This document shows positions 43,915 to 51,996 of a stretch of DNA of 64,000 bases, piece by piece. The notes under the pieces are model-generated. The model had not been told where the DNA came from. It worked only from the letters and a program-made list of their open reading frames with translations, and made no database searches. A program made the position numbers and the translations under genes. The stretch lies in contig NZ_RFFM01000007.1 of NCBI RefSeq assembly GCF_003696365.1, forward strand, positions 101,350 through 165,349. The letters are read 5' to 3'. Numbering within the stretch: position 1 is the first letter of the stretch; each line of letters begins with the position of its first letter. This DNA is from Stutzerimonas zhaodongensis (GTDB lineage Bacteria > Pseudomonadota > Gammaproteobacteria > Pseudomonadales > Pseudomonadaceae).

Positions 43915-45264
43915 TCAGTGCTTGTCCATTCCCAATTTCTTTTCCAGGTAATGGATATTCACGCCGCCCTTGCAGAAGCCGTCATCGCGAACCAGGTCCC
44001 GATGTAGCGGGATATTGGTTTTGATGCCATCTACGACAATCTCGTCCAGCGCGTTGCGCATCCGCACCATAGCTTCTTCACGCGTAGCACCGTAGGTAAT
44101 CAGCTTGCCGATCAGTGAGTCGTAATTCGGTGGAACCGAGTATCCGCTGTATAGATGGGAGTCGACCCGTACGCCATTGCCGCCTGGTGCATGGAAATGT
44201 TTCACCTTGCCCGGGCTTGGCAGGAAAGTGGACGGGTCTTCGGCGTTGATCCGGCACTCCAGCGAATGGCCACGGATGACCACGTCTTCCTGCTTTATCG
44301 ACAGCTTGTTGCCTGCGGCGATGCTCAGCATTTCCTTGACGATATCGACGCCGGTGACCATCTCAGTTACCGGATGCTCAACCTGAACGCGGGTGTTCAT
44401 CTCGATGAAATAGAAGCGACCATCTTCATAGAGAAACTCGAAAGTACCTGCGCCACGATAGCCGATCTCGACGCAAGCGTCGGTGCAGCGCTTGAGCACT
44501 TCAGCGCGAGCTTTCTCATCGATATAAGGCGCTGGCGCTTCTTCCAGAACCTTCTGATGGCGACGCTGCAGCGAGCAGTCCCGATCACCCAGGTGAATCG
44601 CGTTACCCTGCCCGTCGGAGAGGACCTGGACTTCCACATGGCGTGGATTACCGAGGAACTTTTCCAAATAGACCATCGGGTTGCCGAATGCCGCACCAGC
44701 TTCGGTGCGGGTCAGCTTGGCCGACTTGATCAGATCTTCCTCGTGATGAACTACCCGCATACCGCGACCACCGCCACCGCCCGCGGCTTTGATAATCACC
44801 GGATAGCCAACCTCACGGGCGATACGCAGCGCTTCCGCCTCGTCTTCGGGTAGCGGGCCGTCGGAGCCTGGCACCACGGGAACACCCGCTTTGATCATCG
44901 CGTCCTTGGCCGACACCTTGTCGCCCATCAAGCGGATGGTGTCCGCTTTGGGCCCTACGAAAGCGAAACCTGACTTTTCTACCTGCTCGGCGAAGTCCGC
45001 GTTCTCAGCCAGGAAGCCATAGCCGGGATGAATAGCAGTGGCACCCGTCACCTCCGCCGCGGCGATGATAGACGGGATATGCAGGTAGGAGTTGGTCGCG
45101 AGGGCCGGCCCGATGCAGACGGACTCGTCGGCCAGAGCCAGGTGCATCAGCTCACGATCTGCGGTCGAATGAACCGCGACGGTCTTGATCCCCAGCTCTT
45201 TGCAGGCTCGCAATATCCGCAGGGCGATTTCACCGCGGTTTGCGATCAGTACTTTTTCCAACAT
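43915..45264 (-). CDS. accC: Acetyl-CoA carboxylase, biotin carboxylase subunit
   Basis: The 449-residue ATP-grasp enzyme carboxylates biotin on AccB, starting fatty acid synthesis. The length equals that of E. coli AccC. Motifs are [36 protein letters not shown], the glycine-rich ATP loop [11 protein letters not shown], and [20 protein letters not shown]. The ATG at 45264 follows GGAGAG. accB lies 17 bp upstream; the carboxyltransferase genes accA and accD are elsewhere, as usual. Confidence 0.97.
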   Translation of the reverse strand: MLEKVLIANRGEIALRILRACKELGIKTVAVHSTADRELMHLALADESVCIGPALATNSYLHIPSIIAAAEVTGATAIHPGYGFLAENADFAEQVEKSGFAFVGPKADTIRLMGDKVSAKDAMIKAGVPVVPGSDGPLPEDEAEALRIAREVGYPVIIKAAGGGGGRGMRVVHHEEDLIKSAKLTRTEAGAAFGNPMVYLEKFLGNPRHVEVQVLSDGQGNAIHLGDRDCSLQRRHQKVLEEAPAPYIDEKARAEVLKRCTDACVEIGYRGAGTFEFLYEDGRFYFIEMNTRVQVEHPVTEMVTGVDIVKEMLSIAAGNKLSIKQEDVVIRGHSLECRINAEDPSTFLPSPGKVKHFHAPGGNGVRVDSHLYSGYSVPPNYDSLIGKLITYGATREEAMVRMRNALDEIVVDGIKTNIPLHRDLVRDDGFCKGGVNIHYLEKKLGMDKH

Positions 45265-45281
45265 CGCTGGCTCTCCGCGGT

Positions 45282-45737
45282 TCAAACGATGGTGAACAGC
45301 GGCTGGTCGTATTCGACCGGCTGACCATTCTCCACCAGGATCGATTCGATGGTGCCGCTGGTTTCGGCCTCGATGTGGTTCATCATCTTCATCGCCTCGA
45401 CGATGCACAAAATGTCGCCCTTCTTGACGCTCTGACCCACTTCAACGAAGTTGGCTGCTTCTGGCGAAGAAGCGCGGTAGAAGGTGCCTACCATTGGCGA
45501 CCGGACCACAGTGCCGTTGAGTTTCGGTTGTGCAGGGACTGCATCTGCGGCTGGTGCTGTGGCCGGGGCAGCAGCAGGAGCAGGCATCGGCGCCTGAGCA
45601 TAGTAAGGCTGCTGCATCGCGACCTGCTTGCTGTGACGACTGATGCGGACTGACTCTTCACCCTCGTGAATTTCCAGTTCGTCGATGCCGGACTCTTCCA
45701 GCAGTTCGATCAGTTTCTTGACTTTGCGAATATCCAT
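45282..45737 (-). CDS. accB: Biotin carboxyl carrier protein of acetyl-CoA carboxylase
   Basis: The 151-residue carrier has an N-terminal dimer region ([20 protein letters not shown]), an alanine-proline linker (residues 48-70) and a C-terminal biotinyl domain. The biotinylated lysine is Lys117 in E-A-M-K-M, 34 residues before the end as in the family. The thumb loop ([20 protein letters not shown]) is present. In E. coli AccB autoregulates accBC; no test of that is possible here. Confidence 0.97.
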   Translation of the reverse strand: MDIRKVKKLIELLEESGIDELEIHEGEESVRISRHSKQVAMQQPYYAQAPMPAPAAAPATAPAADAVPAQPKLNGTVVRSPMVGTFYRASSPEAANFVEVGQSVKKGDILCIVEAMKMMNHIEAETSGTIESILVENGQPVEYDQPLFTIV

Positions 45738-45811
45738 GAAGCGATGACTCCCAGGTAAGTTCTAAGGGATTACTGCTCGTTTCGAGGCTGGGCGCGTATC
45801 GCGCGGTCCTG

Positions 45812-46255
45812 TCAGGAAGCAGCGAGTTGTTCCAGGGCGGCCTCCAATGCCAGGCGATAGCCGCTGGCGCCCAGGCCGCAGATCACCCCTACCGCGACAT
45901 CCGAAAAGTAGGAGTGATGGCGGAAAGGTTCACGCTTGTGCACGTTAGAAAGGTGCACTTCGATGAATGGGATGCTCACAGCCAGCAGCGCGTCACGTAG
46001 CGCGACGCTGGTATGCGTGAATGCAGCCGGGTTGATCAGGATGAAGTCCACACCTTCACTGCGAGCGGCATGGATCCGCTCGATCAATTCGTATTCGGCA
46101 TTGGACTGCAGATGCAACAAGTGATGGCCAGCTTCACGGGCACGCTTTTCCAGGTCCTGATTGATCTGAGCCAGCGTAACCGCGCCGTAGACGCCAGGCT
46201 CACGAGTGCCGAGCAAGTTGAGATTCGGGCCGTGAAGGACCAGAAGCGTCGCCAT
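45812..46255 (-). CDS. aroQ: Type II 3-dehydroquinate dehydratase
   Basis: The 147-residue flavodoxin-like enzyme performs the third step of the shikimate pathway. Motifs are [19 protein letters not shown] with the catalytic tyrosine and lid arginine, [32 protein letters not shown] and [20 protein letters not shown]. An AAGGAA site lies seven bases before the ATG. It stands immediately upstream of accB with a 74-bp gap, the usual pseudomonad aroQ-accB-accC order. Confidence 0.97.
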   Translation of the reverse strand: MATLLVLHGPNLNLLGTREPGVYGAVTLAQINQDLEKRAREAGHHLLHLQSNAEYELIERIHAARSEGVDFILINPAAFTHTSVALRDALLAVSIPFIEVHLSNVHKREPFRHHSYFSDVAVGVICGLGASGYRLALEAALEQLAAS

Positions 46256-46317
46256 GAGTATTCCTTGTTGTTCTATCCAGACGGCATCGACGGAGCGGCC
46301 AGTCGGTGAGGGGAAAA

Positions 46318-46347
46318 ACTATGCACGAAGGTGGGGCTGACTGTCCA
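46318..46347 (-). promoter_or_regulatory. Candidate promoter of aroQ-accBC
   Basis: On the minus strand TGGACA and CATAGT are separated by 18 bp, about 60 bp before aroQ in the 152-bp gap after dsbD. Matches are 5 of 6 and 4 of 6. Confidence 0.4.
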
Positions 46348-46407
46348 GTCATGTGTTAATCGGCGTAAATGTCGACATTATGACTGGAGATTGCGACAGG
46401 GATTGAA

Positions 46408-48195
46408 TTAGAGCGATGCTTCGGCACCGTCCAAGCGCTTGGCGAACTGGCTTGCATCGATTTCGCCAACGACGCGGATGTCTGCCAACTCCTGGCCGCT
46501 ACGGTCGAAAAATAGTACAGCCGGCGGACCAAAGAGCTTGTAGCGGTCGAGCAATGCGCGTTGTTCGGCATTGCTTTCGGTGATGTCGAAGCGAACCAGT
46601 CGGTATCCTGAAAGGCGGGAGGCAATTTCCGGTGCTGCAAATACTTCACGTTCGATCACTTTGCAGCTGATACACCAGTCGGCGTACCAGTCGAGCATTA
46701 GCGGCTCGCCTGCGGATCGAGCTGCACTCATCTGTCTCTCGAGTTCAGCCGGCGATGAGACCGTATGCCAGTTCTCCTCTTCACTATTGGCCCCATTAGC
46801 AGTTTGGCTCAAGCGAGGTAGCGGGCGAAGGGGGTCGGTTCCGCCTTGTAAGGCCCCTACCCATGCCGCGGTTGCGTAAACAAGGAGGGCTAGCCCTGCA
46901 AGTTGGGCCAATTTCTGTCGTGCATTTTTCTGGGTAAACTCCAGAGCGCCGAGGAACAATGCCGCGCCAGCTGCCAGTAAGCCCCAGAGTGCCAGCGCCA
47001 ATGGTCCTGCCAATACCCGCTCGAGCATCCATACTGCAACGGCAAGCAGCATGACGCCGAATACATTGCGCACTACGATCATCCAGGGTCCGCTTTTTGG
47101 CAATAACGCACCCCCGCCAACGGCGAACAGAACCAGCGGTGTGCCCATGCCAAGACCGAGTGCAAAAAGTTTCAACCCTCCACCCAAGGCATCGCCGCTC
47201 GCGCTTATATAGAGCAGTGCGCCCGCTAGCGGCGCAGAAACGCACGGCGATACAAGCAGGCTGGAGACGGTGCCCAGCAATGCTGCGCCCATGAAGGAGC
47301 CGCCCTTTGCTTTGCCGGCGATTCGCTCCAGTCGGTCACCCATGAGTTGAGGTAGCCGCAGCTCGAACATGCCGAACATCGCCATTGCGAATGCGACAAA
47401 AAACGCCGCGAAAGGTACCAGTACCCAGGGTGACTGCAGCCGAGCCTGGAGATTCAGCTCCGCTCCGAACACACCCATTAGTGCGCCCAGCAATGCGAAG
47501 CCGCCTGCCATCGGCAGTACATAGGCGAGTGACAGTAGGAAGCTTCGCATCCCTCCGATCTGCCCGCGAAGTACCACACCCGACAGAATTGGCAGCATGG
47601 GTAATACGCAGGGCGTGAATGTCAGGCCCAGCCCGGCGAGGAAGAATAGAGCCACTGAACGCCAGGACAGTGAAGCTTGCTCTTCGCTTGCGACTCTGGC
47701 GGAAGTATCGGAAGCAGGAGCGGCGGCGGGCGTGCCCCCAATATCGAACGACTCCGTCTCCGGGGGGTAGCAGAGGCCTTTGTCAGCGCAGCCCTGATAG
47801 CTGACGTTCAGCGTAAAGGGTCGATCATCCGGAGCCTGTACCGGTAGCTCGACATCGAGCACACCGTAGTACACCTCCACTTCACCAAAGTAGTCGTCGG
47901 TTTTCTGCTCGCCTGTGGGCAGCTTCGCCTCGCCGATGACCACCTCGCCATCGGTGGAGTTGAACTGGAATCGGTGACGGTAGAGGTAGTACCCCTCTGC
48001 AGCCACGAATTTTAGTTTGACCAGCTCGGGTGCCGTACTCACCACGCTCAGGCGGAACGCTTCGCGAACCGGAAGGAACTCAGCAGAATTATTCAGCCCG
48101 CCGAGCGTCGAGCTCGGTCGGCTATCGAACAGGCCTGCGACGGCCGGGAGGGCGAAAAGCAAAATCAGCAGACTCAGCAAACGGCGCATGGTCAT
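46408..48195 (-). CDS. dsbD: Thiol:disulfide interchange protein DsbD
   Basis: The 595-residue protein carries electrons across the inner membrane to periplasmic thiol reductases. It has a signal peptide, a periplasmic alpha domain with the C-A-D-K-G-L-C pair, about eight spans with P-C-V-L-P and S-P-C-V-S-A-P for the membrane cysteines, and a C-terminal thioredoxin-like domain with W-C-I-S-C-K. The start is uncertain between ATG 48195 and 48189; frames further upstream lack a signal peptide. The length suits the family. It supports cytochrome c maturation and thus the bc1 genes of this window. Confidence 0.94.
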   Translation of the reverse strand: MTMRRLLSLLILLFALPAVAGLFDSRPSSTLGGLNNSAEFLPVREAFRLSVVSTAPELVKLKFVAAEGYYLYRHRFQFNSTDGEVVIGEAKLPTGEQKTDDYFGEVEVYYGVLDVELPVQAPDDRPFTLNVSYQGCADKGLCYPPETESFDIGGTPAAAPASDTSARVASEEQASLSWRSVALFFLAGLGLTFTPCVLPMLPILSGVVLRGQIGGMRSFLLSLAYVLPMAGGFALLGALMGVFGAELNLQARLQSPWVLVPFAAFFVAFAMAMFGMFELRLPQLMGDRLERIAGKAKGGSFMGAALLGTVSSLLVSPCVSAPLAGALLYISASGDALGGGLKLFALGLGMGTPLVLFAVGGGALLPKSGPWMIVVRNVFGVMLLAVAVWMLERVLAGPLALALWGLLAAGAALFLGALEFTQKNARQKLAQLAGLALLVYATAAWVGALQGGTDPLRPLPRLSQTANGANSEEENWHTVSSPAELERQMSAARSAGEPLMLDWYADWCISCKVIEREVFAAPEIASRLSGYRLVRFDITESNAEQRALLDRYKLFGPPAVLFFDRSGQELADIRVVGEIDASQFAKRLDGAEASL

Positions 48196-48260
48196 CTCAC
48201 AGGTAGCAGTCGCTGCATGATACCCAACGTGGGGATTCGTCGCCCGGGCGCAACGTCGCA

Positions 48261-48584
48261 CTATTCGGGGTTTTGCAACCAGATAATGCCGTCGCGCTCG
48301 ATGCTTGGTACGGGTCGTAGATAAGCTCCGGCACAAGGGCCGGCCACGCACTCACCACTTTCGATGAGAAAAAGTGCGCCGTGTGTCGCGCATTGAATCA
48401 GGCTACCGCTGCTGTCGAGAAACTGGTCGGGAAGCCATTCCAAAGGAATCCCTCGATGCGGGCACCGATTCAGATAGACATGCAGCGTGCCATCTTTACG
48501 TACCGCAAGGAGGCTTTGTCCGTCCAACTGAAATCCTTTGCTCGTGCCCTCTGCTACATCGGTTCCATTACACAGTCGTATCAT
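48261..48584 (-). CDS. Small Rieske [2Fe-2S] protein
   Basis: The 107-residue soluble protein has one Rieske domain with both ligand boxes: C-P-H-R-G at about residue 43 and C-A-T-H-G-A-L-F at about 67. It lacks signal peptide and membrane span, so it resembles ferredoxin components of dioxygenase or nitrite-reductase type (NirD-like), not the bc1 subunit. I start at ATG 48584, nine bases after GGAG; a GTG lies two codons earlier. It lies 65 bp upstream of dsbD on the same strand. Its partner is unknown. Confidence 0.8.
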   Translation of the reverse strand: MIRLCNGTDVAEGTSKGFQLDGQSLLAVRKDGTLHVYLNRCPHRGIPLEWLPDQFLDSSGSLIQCATHGALFLIESGECVAGPCAGAYLRPVPSIERDGIIWLQNPE

Positions 48585-48621
48585 TTTCACGCACTCCGGT
48601 ATCTTTCCGAATTATCCCTCA

Positions 48622-48819
48622 ATGCTGGTTGGTGTTCTGACACATCTTCAGGTACGGCTGATGTGGAGCGCTGTCGGGCCGAGTGTCACGCCTGACGGCG
48701 TGCGCTGGCTAACCACTGAGCTGCCTGAATGGATTGATCCGCTAGTCGGCTGGGCCGATGATCAGCCAATACAGACGGCCGAGGGGCTCAGATGCGAATT
48801 TTCCTGCTCACTATTGTGA
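48622..48819 (+). CDS. Small tryptophan-rich protein overlapping the ChaN-like gene
   Basis: A 65-codon frame, with strong local features (V-R-L-M-W-S-A-V-G-P-S-V-T-P-D-G-V-R-W and LPEWIDPLVGWADDQP), ends 27 bases inside the next gene. A better ribosome site (AGGT, eight bases) precedes an internal ATG at 48661, giving 52 residues. The tryptophan pattern and the overlap suggest a genuine coupled gene, but I recognise no family. Confidence 0.45.
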   Translation: MLVGVLTHLQVRLMWSAVGPSVTPDGVRWLTTELPEWIDPLVGWADDQPIQTAEGLRCEFSCSLL

Positions 48820-49682
48820 TCCTGCTTGGCGGATGTCAGTCGATGCCTCCGCTCCCTTCATGGCAGAGCCCGGAAGGACTCCAGCACCCTGACCTCGGAC
48901 TGATCATCGACCTGCAGCAGGGTGAGCCAATGTCCGCCAGGCAACTTGTTGATGAATTGGCCGATGCAGATCAAGTGCTTGTTGGCGAGCGCCATGACAA
49001 TCCGGACCATCACGCGCTGCAGGTGTGGCTGCTTCAGGCTTTAGCTCAGCGCCGTCATCAAGGAAGTCTGTTGCTTGAGATGCTTAATCCTGACCAAAAG
49101 CAACCAGTTGAGCTGGTCAAGACCTCAGTTAGTCGTGGCCACTGGCCCGCCGACTTGCCTGCCGAGCTGCAGTGGCAGGAGGGGTGGCCTTGGGTGCTGT
49201 ACCAGCCGTTGGTTGAATATGCGCTGGTGCAGCCTTATCCCTTGCTTCCAGCAAACCTTGACCGTGATGAGATCGCCGATATCTATCGGCGCGTTCCCGC
49301 ATTGAAGGGCAGGGCGGGCGGGACCGAAGTCCAAGACCGGCTGTTAGAGCAGATCCGGGACTCCCACTGTGGCATGTTGCCGGAAGCTCAGTTGCCGGCG
49401 ATGCTTGCTGTGCAGCAACAGCGTGATCGCCGAATGGCGGAGCAGTTGGAGGTCGCCCCGACTCCGGCGATGTTGCTTGCTGGCGCCTTCCACGTTCGAC
49501 GTGATCTTGGCGTGCCTCTGCATCTGGCAAATCACGAGCGCGACGCGAAAACCAAGGTATTGATGCTGGCTGAGGTGGGTGAGACGCTGCAGGCCAAGCA
49601 GGCTGATTACGTCTTGTTCACCCCTGCTCGACCCCAGCAGGATCATTGCGCCGCGTTCGGCAAGCAACGTAACTGGCGGTGA
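48792..49682 (+). CDS. ChaN/PhuW-family haem-associated lipoprotein
   Basis: The 296-residue lipoprotein has lipobox L-G-G-C at Cys15 and the ChaN fold: VLVGERHDNPDHHALQVWLL (residues 62-81), LLLEMLNPDQ, a middle helical part and L-L-A-G-A-F-H-V-R-R near residue 230. ChaN proteins bind haem as dimers. In P. aeruginosa the homologue phuW (PA4705) sits next to the prrF locus; here too a PrrF-type sRNA and cbpA follow directly. No phu transport genes are adjacent. No Fur box is seen in front of it. Confidence 0.85.
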   Translation: MRIFLLTIVILLGGCQSMPPLPSWQSPEGLQHPDLGLIIDLQQGEPMSARQLVDELADADQVLVGERHDNPDHHALQVWLLQALAQRRHQGSLLLEMLNPDQKQPVELVKTSVSRGHWPADLPAELQWQEGWPWVLYQPLVEYALVQPYPLLPANLDRDEIADIYRRVPALKGRAGGTEVQDRLLEQIRDSHCGMLPEAQLPAMLAVQQQRDRRMAEQLEVAPTPAMLLAGAFHVRRDLGVPLHLANHERDAKTKVLMLAEVGETLQAKQADYVLFTPARPQQDHCAAFGKQRNWR

Positions 49683-49717
49683 GTTGAGCTTATGAGAGGT
49701 GGCGGGTTTTTGCGGGC

Positions 49718-49744
49718 AAAAAAAGACCCGGCAAGAGCCGGGTC
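49718..49744 (-). terminator. Terminator of the PrrF-type sRNA
   Basis: An 8-bp perfect stem (49725-49732 with 49737-49744), loop of 4, is followed on the minus strand by seven T residues. It may also limit read-through of the convergent ChaN-like gene. Confidence 0.9.
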
Positions 49745-49830
49745 AAAACCGTGATTAGCCTGATGAGGAGATAACCTGAAAGTCCGACTGCCTGGTCTTC
49801 CAGTTTACCCACTGATCTCGCGACCAGTGG
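49718..49830 (-). ncRNA. prrF: PrrF-type iron-responsive small RNA
   Basis: The minus strand between the ChaN-like gene and cbpA has the layout of Pseudomonas PrrF. After a Fur-boxed promoter the RNA starts near ACTGGTCGCGAGATCAG, continues to the conserved core GTTATCTCCTCATCAGGC (about 49756-49773) and ends in the terminator GACCCGGC-TCTT-GCCGGGTC followed by seven T. The predicted length of about 113 nt matches PrrF1/PrrF2 as I recall them. In P. aeruginosa PrrF is made in iron starvation and blocks iron-rich proteins such as SodB and aconitase. Only one copy is present here. Confidence 0.9.
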
Positions 49831-49835
49831 TGCTA

Positions 49836-49863
49836 ATAATAACAATTCTCATTCGTTAGTCAA
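49836..49863 (-). promoter_or_regulatory. Promoter and Fur box of the PrrF-type sRNA
   Basis: On the minus strand, TTGACT (49863-49858) and TATTAT (49841-49836) are 16 bp apart. Between and over the -10 lies TGAGAATTGTTATTA (49851-49837), matching 12 of 14 fixed positions of the 7-1-7 Fur consensus TGATAATnATTATCA. Repression by Fur with iron is the expected control. Confidence 0.85.
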
Positions 49864-49908
49864 TGGCTGATTGAAAATAGATTTCAGCTGACTGTTTGTC
49901 GGTAGCGC

Positions 49909-50706
49909 TCATGCAGAAAGGGGCAAGCGAAGCTGGGTAACTTCCTTGTTCAGCAGATCGATGCGTCGAGCCATGCTCTCGATCAGACTGTGAGCAATCT
50001 TCGGGTTACTCTGCATCAGGCCGAGGAATTGATCTTTAGGAATGAGCATGACAGTACAGGGAACCGTAGCGACGACCGTGGCGCTGCGCTTCTCCTGGGT
50101 GAACACGGCCATGGCGCCAAATATCTCGTCGCGCTGCACATCCCCGACCTTCTGTCCATCTACGCGCGCCTCAGCATGACCTTCGATGATGATGAATACG
50201 TTGTCCGCGTCGTCGCCTTGGCGGATCAGCTCATCGCCGGCTGCGAAATGTTGAAATCCGGTGGTGGGGTGAATTTCGGGCTGTTTGATCCGGGCTAGCG
50301 CGTCGGAGAGCAGCGCGGTTTGGCCGATCAGGTATTGGGTGAACAGCTCCTGCTTGCGCGGATCGGCATGGATATGCTGAAACACCATGGTTCTTGAATA
50401 TGGAATCACGCGGATCGCTTCGTCGCTGCGATAGCGGCAAAGCGGTAGCTCGATTCCCTGGCGCAGTCCTAGCAGGTCGCCTTCCTGCATATAGAAAAGC
50501 GGCCTGTCATCGACCAGCGCATGCAACAGTCCACTCTCGATGATGAAAAGATGCTGCTCGGGCAGATCTTCCGCCAGATCGTCGGAGTCCTTGAGTTCAA
50601 TGGGGGGCGCCGAAGGTGCAAGGCCTTCCAGCAGTTGCGCGGGGATCCCCTGCAGGCGATTGATCAGTTGCTCGGCGTAAGCCGGTTGTTCCCCGAGTAA
50701 ATACAT
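49909..50706 (-). CDS. cbpA: Cyclic nucleotide-binding protein CbpA
   Basis: The 265-residue protein resembles P. aeruginosa PA4704 (CbpA), described as a cAMP-binding protein under Vfr control that localises to a cell pole. It has a degenerate N-terminal cNMP-like fold (about residues 40-120) and an intact C-terminal one with FIIIEGHAEARVDG, E-I-F-G-A-M-A and K-R-S-A-T-V-V-A for the phosphate-binding cassette. There is no DNA-binding helix-turn-helix. AAGGA precedes the ATG by eight bases. Position beside a PrrF-type sRNA matches P. aeruginosa. Confidence 0.82.
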   Translation of the reverse strand: MYLLGEQPAYAEQLINRLQGIPAQLLEGLAPSAPPIELKDSDDLAEDLPEQHLFIIESGLLHALVDDRPLFYMQEGDLLGLRQGIELPLCRYRSDEAIRVIPYSRTMVFQHIHADPRKQELFTQYLIGQTALLSDALARIKQPEIHPTTGFQHFAAGDELIRQGDDADNVFIIIEGHAEARVDGQKVGDVQRDEIFGAMAVFTQEKRSATVVATVPCTVMLIPKDQFLGLMQSNPKIAHSLIESMARRIDLLNKEVTQLRLPLSA

Positions 50707-50811
50707 AACTGCAATCCTTGGACAAGCGGGCTCACAAAGGTGGAGCGATGCGCGTGCTCACATTAAGGCTGCGCTCGACTCGAGTAAATCTCGCAGAGTG
50801 GAGGTTGTGAG

Positions 50812-51084
50812 CTAGCTCTTGTCTCGATAATCGCAGCCAGCCAGATGCTGATTGAGCTCGTTCTTCAGCGCGTCTGGCAGCTCCTTCCAATTGATGTCTC
50901 GTAACGCGCCTTCTATTGCGTAGAGGAGCACCCGAGAAGCGCTGAAGCCACGAGACTTGACGGCCTGATAGGCACTCACCGAACCGAGGCGACGCAGATC
51001 ATCGGCCGTGTGGATCCCTGAAGCATGCAGCCATTGCGCGGATGTCTTGCCGAGATTTCTCAACGTCAGCAGCTCGTCGTGCAT
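50812..51084 (-). CDS. TfoX C-terminal domain protein
   Basis: The 90-residue protein is almost only a TfoX_C domain, a helix-hairpin-helix-like fold: LTLRNLGKTSAQWLHASGI, DDLRRLGSVSAYQAVKSRG and NWKELPDALKNELNQHLAG. The competence regulator TfoX has an additional N-terminal domain that is missing here, so a competence role cannot be assumed. AGGAG lies six bases before the ATG at 51084, which starts only eight bases after the methyltransferase stop. Confidence 0.85.
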   Translation of the reverse strand: MHDELLTLRNLGKTSAQWLHASGIHTADDLRRLGSVSAYQAVKSRGFSASRVLLYAIEGALRDINWKELPDALKNELNQHLAGCDYRDKS

Positions 51085-51092
51085 GATTGCTC

Positions 51093-51842
51093 CTAACGAC
51101 CGGGATAACCGGCGATGAAGTGAAGCGGCCATCGAACTGATCGCTGATGATCAGGATTTCCCCACCGTTTTGAGAGCTCTGATCCGAGCTGATCCAGCGG
51201 GTCTTTGCCATGAGTTCGCTGCCAGCGCTTCACCGCTGACCAGGTATGAAGGTAGCCCATCAATTGATGCAAGTTCCATTGGGTTTCAATGACAAACTCT
51301 GGGACCCGGATAGTCTGGAATGGGGGGTGAATGTCACGATAGCCGCTGTCGACGCTGGATCGTCCCGAAGGCCAATATCCGCGCAGGATATCGCCGTGCA
51401 AGTGATCGATCAGTGCGTCGAACTCGGGTGCTATTCGGAGCAAGCTATAGCACCAGGCGCTGAATAGGCCATTAGGTGCGAGTACTCTTCGCGCTTCGCG
51501 AAAGAAGTCCGGAGTGGCGAACCAGTGGAGCGCTTGCGCTACCACTACAAGATCGGCGACGCCGTCGCGCAGCGGCAGCTTTTCGGCGTCTGCGGCGATT
51601 CGCTGGACGGCCTTCCAGCTCGCACTGCCACGCAATTGGTCTAGGCTGGCATCGCACGCCACCACCTGCTCGAACCATTTCGATAGTGGGTGACTCGCTT
51701 GCCCGGTGCCTGCAGCAATATCGACCGCACATTGCGTAGCGGAGCAATGATCGGCTAACCATTCGAATAGATCGGCCGGATAGACCGGGCGGAACTGCGC
51801 GTAATGGTCCGAGCGGATCGAGAAAAGGGCACTGACGCTCAT
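51093..51842 (-). CDS. Class I SAM-dependent methyltransferase
   Basis: The 249-residue protein has a methyltransferase-11 type fold: A-V-D-I-A-A-G-T-G-Q (motif I, about residue 40), the acidic D-A-S-L-D-Q-L at the end of strand two, and DLVVVAQALHWFATPDFFREARRVLAPNGLF. It resembles trans-aconitate or small-molecule methyltransferases of the 'HWF' type found also in yeast TMT1 relatives. The substrate is unknown. It is probably co-transcribed with the TfoX-C gene. Confidence 0.85.
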   Translation of the reverse strand: MSVSALFSIRSDHYAQFRPVYPADLFEWLADHCSATQCAVDIAAGTGQASHPLSKWFEQVVACDASLDQLRGSASWKAVQRIAADAEKLPLRDGVADLVVVAQALHWFATPDFFREARRVLAPNGLFSAWCYSLLRIAPEFDALIDHLHGDILRGYWPSGRSSVDSGYRDIHPPFQTIRVPEFVIETQWNLHQLMGYLHTWSAVKRWQRTHGKDPLDQLGSELSKRWGNPDHQRSVRWPLHFIAGYPGR

Positions 51843-51996
51843 GCTGCGTGCCCTACAAGTTCAAACTGCACAACGATGGTCGGCATGGTCGGTTTCCACT
51901 GACAGACCAAGCCAAGTATAGAAGCACCGCCGAGTTCTGCTCTCTGCGGTGCGCTGATCGCACCAGAGTGGCTTCCGGTGCAATGTGACCCAGAAT

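Noticed and set aside
50812..51084. Natural competence regulator TfoX
   Set aside because: Only the C-terminal domain is present; the N-terminal domain is missing.
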